Below, in pieces: positions 45,531 to 53,815 of a DNA stretch of 64,000 nucleotides (the stretch's first letter is position 1; every line of letters begins with the position of its first letter). This DNA comes from Burkholderia paludis. Its GTDB lineage: Bacteria; Pseudomonadota; Gammaproteobacteria; Burkholderiales; Burkholderiaceae. The stretch is taken from assembly GCF_000732615.1 (NCBI RefSeq), contig NZ_JPGL01000012.1, forward strand, positions 142,749-206,748. Direction: 5' to 3'. The notes under the pieces were generated by a model, which saw only the letters and a program-made list of their open reading frames with translations, ran no database searches and had not been told where the DNA came from. A program made the translations under genes and the position numbers.

Positions 45531-46694
45531 TCAGCGGATGTCCGTGGCGGCGACCGGATCGTGCGAACGCGCCTGCGGGATATCCGCTCGGGCAGGCAAT
45601 ACCCATTCCGCCAGGCGCAACGCGGCCCGGTTGCCGACGCCATGCCCGTACAGGGTCGCGCGCAGCCATGCCAGCATGCCCGGCACCACCCGCATCGAAG
45701 CCTCGGCCGCGCAATGCCCGAGGCCGCGCAGCAACCAGACCCGGGCCGACGGATAGGCGCTGAAAACCCGCACGTCCTCATCGGGGATGTACGGATCGCA
45801 ATCGCCGTTGACCGCCAGCAGCGGTGCGCAGTCGGCACCGTCGAGCCATCCCTGGTTCCTCAGCGAGAACAGGCCCAGAAAGCGCTCCATGGCCGCGACG
45901 TCGGGCAACCCCGGCAGGCGCGCCGCGTTCGCGACGATGCCCGTCATGCCGTTCGGCAACTGCGCCAGCGCGCCGGCGTCGCGATGCGCGGCGCCGATCG
46001 GGCCGCCCCAGTCGATCGCGGCATCGACCTCGTTGCGCAGCGCCAGCTTGGCGGCCCAGTGCCCGCCGAAGCTCACGCCGACGATCGCCTTCTTGCGCCG
46101 CCCGCCGAATCGCGACAGGACCGTGCGATACAGCCGGTCGCTGTCCGGTTGCAGCGGCGTATCCGTCTCCCCCGTTCCCGGCATGTCGATCGCCACCACC
46201 GTCAAGCGCCCGTACAGGGCAAGCACGAGCGCGAGGCGATGCAGCTCCATCTTTCCGGTATCGACGCCGCCCGTCAGGCATACGACCGGATATTCCCCGC
46301 GCTGCCGGGGCTGGTAGACATGCGCGGGGAACCGGACGGCGCCGCCGTCGTCGTCGTGACGCACCTCGATGCGCTCGAAATGCACGGGGAAGCTTGCCGA
46401 CGCGCGCAGGAAGCATTGCACCTGGTTGCGCAATGCTTCCTGCCGGGCCGGCGTACAGACCACCGGAAACCGCGCGGCGCCGTAAAGCATCGCCGCCAGC
46501 AGCCAGCGGTTGTCCGCCTGCGCGGCGGCGGCCTCCCGCGACCATTCGCGGGTCCATCCTCCGGGGCCGTCATGCCAGTTGTCCGTGACGCGCTGCTCGA
46601 CGCGCGCGATCGTCGCACGCGGAATCCCCCAGCGTACGAACTGGATGCGCCGCTCGTCGAACAGATCGCGCGGATTGACCGGAAACGCGAACAT
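45531..46694 (-). CDS. alpha/beta hydrolase, FrsA-like
   Basis: A 387-aa cytoplasmic hydrolase with a ~120-residue helical N-terminal cap (NPRDLFDERRIQFVRWGIPRA) before the alpha/beta core. Oxyanion area VVCLTGGVDTGKMELH, nucleophile Ser in AIVGVSFGGHWAAKLAL, Asp in LAVNGDCDPYIPDED and His in LRGLGHCAAEASM complete a triad. This plan fits the FrsA/DUF1100 esterase group. AGGAA lies 8 nt before the ATG at 46694; the in-frame upstream extension is Arg-rich noise. No signal peptide. Confidence 0.82.
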   Translation of the reverse strand: MFAFPVNPRDLFDERRIQFVRWGIPRATIARVEQRVTDNWHDGPGGWTREWSREAAAAQADNRWLLAAMLYGAARFPVVCTPARQEALRNQVQCFLRASASFPVHFERIEVRHDDDGGAVRFPAHVYQPRQRGEYPVVCLTGGVDTGKMELHRLALVLALYGRLTVVAIDMPGTGETDTPLQPDSDRLYRTVLSRFGGRRKKAIVGVSFGGHWAAKLALRNEVDAAIDWGGPIGAAHRDAGALAQLPNGMTGIVANAARLPGLPDVAAMERFLGLFSLRNQGWLDGADCAPLLAVNGDCDPYIPDEDVRVFSAYPSARVWLLRGLGHCAAEASMRVVPGMLAWLRATLYGHGVGNRAALRLAEWVLPARADIPQARSHDPVAATDIR

Positions 46695-47093
46695 GGCCTG
46701 GTTCCTGAATCGTGGTATCGATTGCCGACGGGGTGGCTCGCGATGCCGAACCGCTGCCCTGAAGCGGCGCCGCGCGACGGCACGCATCGCCCCGGGCCGC
46801 TCCCGCGAAGGGAGGGGCCCGCCGGCGCCCCGACGTGAAATGGGAAAGAGGAAATCACCGCGATGTTGCCACACGCGGCCGTCGACGGCACGCCCGCCCG
46901 CCGGCAAAAAAAAAAGCCCGACACGGTCGGGCCAACGAGCGAGATACCAAGAGAATCCCGCTCCCCCTCATCGAGCGCGCACACCGCGCTGACCGATGCC
47001 GCCGTGATCCCGGCGGCACCCGATGACCTCGCAGGATGTGGCGACCGGTCGTCGGCCGCCGCGTCCTGCCGGGAAAAATGCGGAAAGAAACGC
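46695..47093. other. intergenic region with terminator
   Basis: 399 nt without a supported gene. Contains the terminator at 46906-46932 for the secreted protein upstream, and the promoter region of the FrsA-like gene. Confidence 0.55.
46906..46932 (-). terminator. rho-independent terminator, repeated family (copy 1)
   Basis: Minus strand: GCCCGAC-CGT-GTCGGGC followed by ten T. It ends the transcript of the small secreted protein gene. The hairpin and about 30 nt beyond it (to GAGAATCCCGC) recur at 58278-58331. Confidence 0.85.
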
Positions 47094-47480
47094 TTACTGC
47101 GTCACCGGCGCACCGGACGGCGCTTGCGCGGGCAGGGCCGGCAGCGGAATCGCCGCGCTGTCCGTCCCGCTCCCCGACGTGCTCGCCGTGTTCGTGGCGC
47201 CCGTCTGTCCGCGGCGGCCGCGGTGCCCGCCATGCGTGGCCGTGGGTGCGCTCGCGGCGACCGGACGGACGGGCGGATGGGTGATGTACTGGAAGTTGTC
47301 GTTGATCGCGCTGTTGCCCGTATCGTAAGACCGGTGCACGAATACGCTGCTGGTCACGGGCTCGCTGGCTTGCGCGAACGCCGCCGGCATGACGAACATG
47401 GTTGCGGCTGCCGTCGCCGCGCTCAACGCGGCGATCCGCACGAGCGAACCGGCATCGCGGACTGTCGGGCGTGCTGTCAC
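47094..47480 (-). CDS. small exported protein, 128 aa
   Basis: Starts at GTG 47480, preceded by GGAGG, and encodes a signal peptide (SLVRIAALSAATAAATMFVMPAAFA). The mature part has one short conserved-looking segment (SSVFVHRSYDTGNSAINDNFQYITHPP) and then a low-complexity Gly/Ser/Thr/Pro tail. No family is recognised. The longer in-frame reading lacks a ribosome site. A strong terminator follows. Confidence 0.65.
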   Translation of the reverse strand: MTARPTVRDAGSLVRIAALSAATAAATMFVMPAAFAQASEPVTSSVFVHRSYDTGNSAINDNFQYITHPPVRPVAASAPTATHGGHRGRRGQTGATNTASTSGSGTDSAAIPLPALPAQAPSGAPVTQ

Positions 47481-47900
47481 GCTGGGGTTCCTCCACAAGG
47501 TGCATCCGCTCGGCGATCGTTCTGCGGCCGCCGGCGCCCGCCCGAAAAATCGGCCCGCGCCGACAGGTCGACGAGCGCGGGCCCAGCCAAGAAAACACAA
47601 CACCTTGGGGGGGGATCAAGGCGAGCCCAGTCTAGCCCGAGTCGCCGGATGGAAGATTTCAGGCGGGATTACAGCTATTACTTCATATGACGACGCATCG
47701 GCGGCCGCCGTTCGCGTGAAACGGCCGCACGTCGCCCGTGCAACGGCCTGGCGGGCCGCTCGCCGGCGGCGCTCCGGGCCGGCCGATCGGCATCGGCTGG
47801 CGGCCGCCGCCGCTTCGGTCCCACCTGCCGGCGCCTTTGGAAACAGCCGGCGGCGCCGTTCCTGCCAGCGGCCGGCACCGCGAGCGCCGCGACGGGCCGG
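47481..47900. other. intergenic region
   Basis: 420 nt between the alpha/beta hydrolase stop and the small secreted gene start. No gene, and no clear regulatory motif. Confidence 0.5.
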
Positions 47901-48812
47901 TCAGCGCGCGTCCGACAGATGCAGGCTGAACCACGCCAGCGCCGCCCGGCTGGTCGTGTCGAAGTGCTCGATATACGGCGTGAAATGCCCGCCCTTGATC
48001 TGCAGCAGGCGCTTCGGTTCCAGCGCGTTTTCCCACGCCTTGAGGCAAAGATCGGTGGGCGTCAGCAGATCCTGGTCGGCCACGATCATCAGCAACGGGG
48101 TCGGCGAAATGCGCTCGACGTACTGGCCCGGCTCGTTCTCGCGGGACATCTCGGCGCTGCGCAACGTCACCTCGTTTCGCCAGTTCGGCGCGCACCGCGC
48201 CGCCGACTCGACGAAGAACCGGTACGCATCCGCGCCGGCCATCGCGCAGGCCGCCGTCGGATCGGCACTGACAGCCGGCAGCATCGCCGGCTGTCCGCCC
48301 GCGAACCGCTGCCGGCGATCTTCCTCGAAGCGGGCCAGCGTCGCGGGCACCAGATCGGCACGCGTGCGGCGCAGCGCCGACTGATACCCGCTGATCGTCG
48401 GCACCTGCGACACCACGCATTTGACGCGGCGATCGACGGCGGCGACTTCGAGCACGTGGCCGCCGCTGTAGCTGGTGCCCCAGATGCCGATGCGTGCGGC
48501 GTCGACGTCCGGGCGGGTCAGCAGATAGCTGATCGCATCGCGATAGCCGCGCTTCTGCTGCACCGGGTCGATCTCCTGCCGCGGATGCCCGTCGCTCGAG
48601 CCGAAGTTCCGGTGATCGTATAGCAGCACGCCGAAGCCGCCGGCGGCGAACACCTCGGCGTAGCGGTCCAGATACTGCTCCTTCACGCCCGAGAAGCCGT
48701 GCGCCATCACGATGGCGGGATACGTTTCCGTATCGGCGCGCCGCGCCGGCGCGTAGAACCAGCCTCGCAGCGTGGCGGCTTCGGACGGGAATTCGATGTC
48801 GTGTCGTGTCAT
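47901..48812 (-). CDS. alpha/beta hydrolase, dienelactone-hydrolase/X-Pro-peptidase-like
   Basis: A 303-aa cytoplasmic hydrolase with oxyanion motif VMAHGFSGVKEQYLDRYAEVF, nucleophile Ser in IGIWGTSYSGGHVLEVAA, Asp in MIVADQDLLTPTDL and His in IKGGHFTPYIEHF. Similar to the UilS/YcjY-type acyl hydrolases of proteobacteria. AGAGGTAAG precedes the ATG. It lies 87 nt downstream of an AraC regulator gene on the same strand, which may control it. Confidence 0.85.
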   Translation of the reverse strand: MTRHDIEFPSEAATLRGWFYAPARRADTETYPAIVMAHGFSGVKEQYLDRYAEVFAAGGFGVLLYDHRNFGSSDGHPRQEIDPVQQKRGYRDAISYLLTRPDVDAARIGIWGTSYSGGHVLEVAAVDRRVKCVVSQVPTISGYQSALRRTRADLVPATLARFEEDRRQRFAGGQPAMLPAVSADPTAACAMAGADAYRFFVESAARCAPNWRNEVTLRSAEMSRENEPGQYVERISPTPLLMIVADQDLLTPTDLCLKAWENALEPKRLLQIKGGHFTPYIEHFDTTSRAALAWFSLHLSDAR

Positions 48813-48899
48813 GTCGGCTTACCTCTTTCGGTCGGTGGTATCGATGACCGACACGATAAGCGCGCATGCCGCCGCCCGCGTGGGCTGGAAGGACGTTTG

Positions 48900-49766
48900 C
48901 TACGCGGAATCGGACAGTTTCGCGTAAGCGCTGGGCGTCATGCCGGCGCACCGGCGAAACACGGTCGAGAATGCGCTCGTGGTTTCATAGCCCAGCTCGG
49001 CCGCGACCGCGATCACGGAGCGCCCCGACGCCAGCAACGGGCGCGCGGCCGAGATCCGGGCCTGCTGCCGCCACTGGCTGAACGACAGCCCGGTTTCCGC
49101 GTTGAACAGCCGGGCCAGCGTGCGGCTCGACGCCCCGACTTCGCGGGCCCATTCCGTCAGCGTGCGCGGATCGGCCGGATCCGCGAGGATCGCGTCGCAG
49201 ACCCGGGCAAGACGCCGATCCTGGCCGGACGGAAGCGGCAACGGCTGTTCGGGGGACCACGCGATCTCGGCGAGCATGAGCCGGATCACGAGATCGTCGC
49301 GTCCGTCGGGGCGGATCTCGATCGGGAACGACGACGCGCGCACGATCAATTCATGCAGCAGCGACGATACGTTGACCAGTGCCGGCCGATCCGGATGCGC
49401 CGACCGGTACGCTCGCGGATCGACGTACGCGGTGCGCATCTCGAGCTGCCCGCGCGCGCGCATCGCATGCGGAAGGTCGGGCGGAATCCAGAGCGCGCGA
49501 CGAGGCGGGATCATCCACAGCGACTGGCCGACGATAACTTCGGCGATGCCCGTCGTCGTATAGACGAGCTGCGCGCGCGCATGCCGATGCACGTCGACGA
49601 CAAAACCGTCGGGAAACACTTTCGGCATGACGGCCGCGATCCCCGGCGCGTCCTGGTAGTCACGCGGGTCGGTGCTCTTTGCGACGGGCCCGATGCCCGC
49701 ATGTCGCGCGCCGGTTGCCGCGTGACGCCCGGTCGCGCCGGCGCGGCCGCGCCCTTCGACCTTCAT
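48900..49766 (-). CDS. AraC-family transcriptional regulator
   Basis: A 288-aa regulator with an N-terminal cupin (VHRHARAQLVYTTTGIAEVIVGQSLWMIPPRRALWIPPDLPHAM) and two C-terminal AraC helix-turn-helices (REVGASSRTLARLFNAETGLSFSQWRQQAR; VIAVAAELGYETTSAFSTVFRRCAGMTPSAYAK). The cupin W-IPP-H pattern matches the NimR/RipA-like subgroup. The start at 49766 is chosen because GAGG lies 7 nt upstream; an ATG two codons earlier abuts the site. The effector is unknown. Confidence 0.92.
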   Translation of the reverse strand: MKVEGRGRAGATGRHAATGARHAGIGPVAKSTDPRDYQDAPGIAAVMPKVFPDGFVVDVHRHARAQLVYTTTGIAEVIVGQSLWMIPPRRALWIPPDLPHAMRARGQLEMRTAYVDPRAYRSAHPDRPALVNVSSLLHELIVRASSFPIEIRPDGRDDLVIRLMLAEIAWSPEQPLPLPSGQDRRLARVCDAILADPADPRTLTEWAREVGASSRTLARLFNAETGLSFSQWRQQARISAARPLLASGRSVIAVAAELGYETTSAFSTVFRRCAGMTPSAYAKLSDSA

Positions 49767-49822
49767 TGCCATTCCTCGTCTCTTGCCGGGGCGGACATGC
49801 CGGGGCGTGCGCGCCCCGTGCG

Positions 49823-50233
49823 TTACGCGATGCGCAGGAACATTCCCGCCTTCTCCGGCAGCAGCGAAGGCTGAAAACCGTAGCGTTCGTAGAACGTCGG
49901 CGTGCCGTGATCCGCCATCAGGCTGACATAGGCGGTCGGCGGCGCATTCTCGTGAACGTAGCGCATGAGCGCCCGCATGATCAGGTCGCCCACGCCCTTC
50001 TTCTGGTGCGCCGGCAATACCGCGATATCCACGATCTCGAAGAAACACCCGCCGTCGCCGATCACCCGGCCGATGCCGACCGGCACGCTGCCGAGGTAAG
50101 CCACGACGCTGAAAAGCCCGTTCTTCAGGCCGATCGTCGCGGCCTGCTCCGACTTCCTGCTCAAGCCCGCGGCAAGACGAATTCCGATGTAATCGGACAC
50201 CGACGGGACTTCCCGTCGAACAACGTATTCCAT
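49823..50233 (-). CDS. GNAT-family N-acetyltransferase
   Basis: A 136-aa acetyltransferase. Motif A is FFEIVDIAVLPAHQKKGVGDLIMRALMRYV (QxxGxG), with a preceding VVAYLGSVPVGIGRVIGDGG strand pair and the C-terminal GTPTFYERYGFQP. GGAAGGG precedes the ATG. It resembles small YhbS/PhnO-like acetyltransferases. It shares strand with the aminotransferase upstream and the AraC gene downstream. Confidence 0.88.
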   Translation of the reverse strand: MEYVVRREVPSVSDYIGIRLAAGLSRKSEQAATIGLKNGLFSVVAYLGSVPVGIGRVIGDGGCFFEIVDIAVLPAHQKKGVGDLIMRALMRYVHENAPPTAYVSLMADHGTPTFYERYGFQPSLLPEKAGMFLRIA

Positions 50234-50347
50234 GCAAACCCTTCCGGTTGACGGTGTCGATGAATGGATCGAGAGGGCCGCGCCGGCGGCGACGCGGCGG
50301 GCCGCCGGCGCGCGCCGCCCGCGCGCGCACCGGGCCCGCGAACCGGC

Positions 50348-51475
50348 CTACAGAATCCGGTCCAGCGCATCGGAGAACCGGGCGACCGCGCCGTCGACGT
50401 CATGCAGCTTGTCCAGGCCGAACAACCCGAGGCGGAAGGTCTTGAAATCGTCGGGCTCGTCGCATTGCAGCGGAACGCCGGCCGCGATCTGCAGGCCGAC
50501 GTCGGCGAACTTCTTCCCGGACCGGATGCCGTCGTCGTCCGTGTAGCTGACCACGACGCCCGGCGCCTCGAAACCTTCGGCCGCCACGCTCCGGAACCCC
50601 TTGGCGGCCAGCAGCGCGCGAATGCGCGCGCCGAGTTCGAGCTGCTCCGCCTTCACCTTGTCGAAACCGTAGGCCCCGGTTTCCTTCATCACGTCGCGCA
50701 ACGTGGTGAGGCTGTCCGTGGGCATCGTCGCGTGGTATGCGAACCCGCCGTTCTCGTACGCCTCCATGATCTGCAGCCACTTGCGCAGATCGCAGGCGAA
50801 GCTGGTGCTGGTCGTCGCGTCGATCCGCTCGCGGGCGAGCGCGCCGAGCATGACCATCGCGCAGCACGGCGACGCACTCCAGCCCTTCTGCGGCGCGCTG
50901 ATCAGGATATCGACGCCGCTGGCCTGCATGTCGACCCAGACCGTGCCGGACGCGATGCAGTCGAGCACGAACATCCCGCCGACCGCGTGCACGGCGTCGG
51001 ACACCGCGCGCAGATAGCCATCGGGCAGCATCATCCCGGACGCGGTTTCGACGTGCGGCGCAAAGACCAGATCCGGCTTGTGCTCGCGGATCGCGGCCAC
51101 CACTTCGTCGATCGGCGCCGGCGCATAGGCGGCCTGCCGCCCCGCTTCGACCGGGCGCGCCTTCAGTACGATCGTTTCGGACGGAATGCCGCCCATGTCG
51201 AAGATCTGCGACCAGCGATAGCTGAACCAGCCGTTGCGGATCACCAGGCACTTCCGGTTCGTCGCGAACTGCCGCGCCACGGCTTCCATGCCGAACGTCC
51301 CGCTGCCCGGGACGATCGCGACCGACTTCGCGTGATAGACGTCTTTCAGCGTGCCGGAGATGTCGCGCATGACGCCCTGGAAGCGCTGCGACATATGATT
51401 GATCGAGCGATCGGTGTACACCACCGAGTATTCGAGGAGCCCCTCGCGGTCAACATCGGGAAGTAAACCTGGCAT
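50348..51475 (-). CDS. class V PLP aminotransferase (AGXT/AEP-transaminase family)
   Basis: A 375-aa alanine-glyoxylate / 2-aminoethylphosphonate-pyruvate transaminase-type enzyme. Features: VPGSGTFGMEAVARQF, HVETASGMMLP, VLDCIASGTVWVDMQ, and the PLP Lys in ILISAPQKGWSASPCCAMVML; Arg in FKTFRLGLFGLDKL near the C-terminus binds substrate carboxylate. GGAGG precedes the ATG. The substrate cannot be settled; no phosphonate genes are nearby. It is followed by a GNAT acetyltransferase 114 nt on, which might act on the amine product, but this is inference. Confidence 0.88.
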   Translation of the reverse strand: MPGLLPDVDREGLLEYSVVYTDRSINHMSQRFQGVMRDISGTLKDVYHAKSVAIVPGSGTFGMEAVARQFATNRKCLVIRNGWFSYRWSQIFDMGGIPSETIVLKARPVEAGRQAAYAPAPIDEVVAAIREHKPDLVFAPHVETASGMMLPDGYLRAVSDAVHAVGGMFVLDCIASGTVWVDMQASGVDILISAPQKGWSASPCCAMVMLGALARERIDATTSTSFACDLRKWLQIMEAYENGGFAYHATMPTDSLTTLRDVMKETGAYGFDKVKAEQLELGARIRALLAAKGFRSVAAEGFEAPGVVVSYTDDDGIRSGKKFADVGLQIAAGVPLQCDEPDDFKTFRLGLFGLDKLHDVDGAVARFSDALDRIL

Positions 51476-51757
51476 GCTCGCCTCCGGTGAAAGATGAACG
51501 ATGGAATCAGGATGAGCAGCGTCCGTGACGCGATACTGCTCTGCACCAATGCAATGGCGTTGTTTCTTCGACGAAAGCAGATTCTAACGAACGCCGCGCG
51601 CCGCTTGGGCATATTTTGCCCGCCGCCCTTCGCATGCGTCGCGGAGCGCCTTCCGGGCGGGCGCCGCGCACGTAGCCCTGTTCCACGTATGGATTAATGG
51701 CGCGGCCGGCATGCGACGCCTAACATGTCGGCTCGCCCTTTCACGACAGAGTCCTCG

Positions 51758-52939
51758 ATGACCCCGAACCGAGCATCGTCACTTCAGCCGTCGCCCGATC
51801 CCGCACTCGCCGAGCGCGTCGATGCGGTCCTGTCCCGTCAACTCGAAACGCGGCGCCTGGTCGGCGCGGTCGTCCTGATCGCCCGCGACGGCGAGCCCGT
51901 GTATCGCCGCGCGGCCGGGTTCGCCGACCGTGAGGCGCGCACGCCGATGCGCGAGGACACGCTGTTCCGGCTCGCGTCGGTGACCAAGCCGATCGTCTCG
52001 GCAGCGGCCATGGCGCTCGTCGCGCAGCGCCGGCTGTCGCTCGACGACGACGTCACCCGCTGGCTGCCCGAATTCCGTCCCGCGCTGCCGGACGGCCGCG
52101 TGCCGGCGATCACGGTGCGTCACCTGCTCACGCATACCGCCGGCCTCGGCTATCGCTTCGCGGAAGCCGACGCCAACGGCCCCCGTGCGCGCGCGGGCGT
52201 CTCCGACGGGCTCGACGGCGCGTCGATCACGCTCGGCGAAAACCTGCGCCGGATCGCGAGCGTGCCGCTGCTGTTCGCGCCCGGCACCGGCTGGAACTAT
52301 TCGCTGGCGATGGACGTCGCCGGCGCGCTGATCGAGGCCGTCTGCGGGCTGCCGCTGGCCGACGCGGTCGATACGCTGGTGCTCCGGCCGCTCGACATCC
52401 GCGACACGGCATTCGTCGCACGCGATCCCGCGCGGCTCGCGACGCCCTACGTCAACGATACGCCGCAGCCGCACCGGCTCGCCGAGAACGAAACCGTGCC
52501 CATCTTCGATGGCACCGTCGGCGTGACGTACTCGCCGGCGCGCGCGCTCGATGCGCATGCGTTCGCGTCGGGCGGCGCCGGAATGGTCGGCACCGCCGGC
52601 GATGTGCTGAACGTGCTGGATACGCTGCGCGCGGGCGGCGGCGCCGTGCTGCCGCCCGAGCTGGTGGACGAGATGGGCCGCGTGCAGACCGGCACGCTCG
52701 CGTTGCCGGACCGGCCCGGCACGGGCTTCGGGATCGGCTTTTCCGTGCTGCACGACCCGCTCGCGGCGGCGTCGCCCGAGTCGCCGGGCACCTGGCGCTG
52801 GGGCGGCGTCTACGGCCACTCGTGGTTCGTCGACCGCGCACGCGGGCTCACCGTCGTGTCGCTGTCGAACACGCTTTATGAAGGGATGAACGGTCAGTAC
52901 ACGGTCGATCTGCGCGACGCGGTTTACGGCGTCGGGTAG
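51758..52939 (+). CDS. serine hydrolase, class C beta-lactamase / family VIII esterase-like
   Basis: A 393-aa penicillin-binding-protein-fold enzyme without a signal peptide, close in layout to the Burkholderia esterase EstB. The nucleophile Ser and Lys are in RLASVTKPIVSAA (SxxK), Tyr is in GWNYSLAMDV (YxL rather than YxN), and the third motif is WGGVYGHSWFVD instead of KTG. That set favours an esterase over a beta-lactamase. ATG at 51758 begins the family's usual N-terminus; an in-frame ATG at 51725 is possible. Divergent from the aminotransferase gene. Confidence 0.88.
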   Translation: MTPNRASSLQPSPDPALAERVDAVLSRQLETRRLVGAVVLIARDGEPVYRRAAGFADREARTPMREDTLFRLASVTKPIVSAAAMALVAQRRLSLDDDVTRWLPEFRPALPDGRVPAITVRHLLTHTAGLGYRFAEADANGPRARAGVSDGLDGASITLGENLRRIASVPLLFAPGTGWNYSLAMDVAGALIEAVCGLPLADAVDTLVLRPLDIRDTAFVARDPARLATPYVNDTPQPHRLAENETVPIFDGTVGVTYSPARALDAHAFASGGAGMVGTAGDVLNVLDTLRAGGGAVLPPELVDEMGRVQTGTLALPDRPGTGFGIGFSVLHDPLAAASPESPGTWRWGGVYGHSWFVDRARGLTVVSLSNTLYEGMNGQYTVDLRDAVYGVG

Positions 52940-53815
52940 CACGCGATCGATTAGGGGATGGGGTTGCACCCGTCCCCTGTCATGCCGCCGTATGTGTCGT
53001 TCCGCGTACGGCGGTTCACTGGACACACCGGGCGCGCCGCTGGATTTCCGGCTGCAAAAGTTGCGCCGCGTACCGGCATGACCGCCTCCGCCCCCGCGTG
53101 CGCGACATCCCGGCCGCCCCGTTCGGGCGCGGCGTCATGGCGAGCCACGAAACGCTTCGTCTCGAATGCGACTCGTTCTGCGTCGGCTTCGCCAAGCAGG
53201 TCGAGGTCGAGCAACGCAAATGCAGCTTCCACGCCGCGAAGCGCATTCATGCCGTCTTCTCCTGCTTCGGCCCGATCCGTCGGCATTTCGCCCTGAAGCA
53301 ACATCTTTCACGCTACCCGCTAGCGCAAGCATCTTCCCGCGCATTGTTCGACGTGGCGTAACCGTCTGTCTCACGAAGCAGCAGGCCGCTCCAGCGTGCC
53401 TCGCGAACATCCCCCACCACGCAGCTTGTGTCCTTCGGTGTGCCAGACCAAAGCAAGGGGCAGTTTCTGCCTCGGACGAAGAAGCGCGTGTATCGACGCT
53501 CATTCGTTAAACAAACTCGAAGCAAGTCATCCGGCAGTTATAGAAGCGCGATCGATCATCACGTCGCATACCAGCTGTCCAACTGACCAGTCCTTTTTAC
53601 GTCTCCGTCTCCGTCTCCGTCTCCGTCTCCGTCTCCGTCTCCGTCTCCGTCTCCGTCTCCATCACCGTGACTAACAAATAGGATCACGTAAATTTTCGTA
53701 TCTCCATTGCTGTTTTTTGAGATTCGTTAAAATTTTCATTCTGTACAATTCCGCCAAATGGCAATGCGTCATCACTAGTTCGCATGCCTATGAATGAATA
53801 TAGAAAGGTATGCAG
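52940..53815. other. non-coding transition into the T6SS island
   Basis: 876 nt without a gene I can support. The first half has normal high GC; from about 53515 the GC drops and stays low through 58.07 kb, which marks the likely left edge of the acquired island. Contains the GTCTCC array and, from 53660 to 53810, an AT-rich stretch that should hold the vgrG promoter. Confidence 0.55.
53601..53660 (+). repeat. ten perfect GTCTCC hexamers
   Basis: Exactly 60 bp of uninterrupted GTCTCC units, followed by ATCACC, ending 155 bp before the vgrG start. Copy-number change by slippage would shift spacing of anything upstream relative to the vgrG promoter. Confidence 0.95.

Noticed and set aside
52951..53510. 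Small frames on both strands between the esterase and the T6SS island
   Set aside because: No ribosome site, no recognised domain, and codon composition not consistent with a real gene. I kept this as non-coding.
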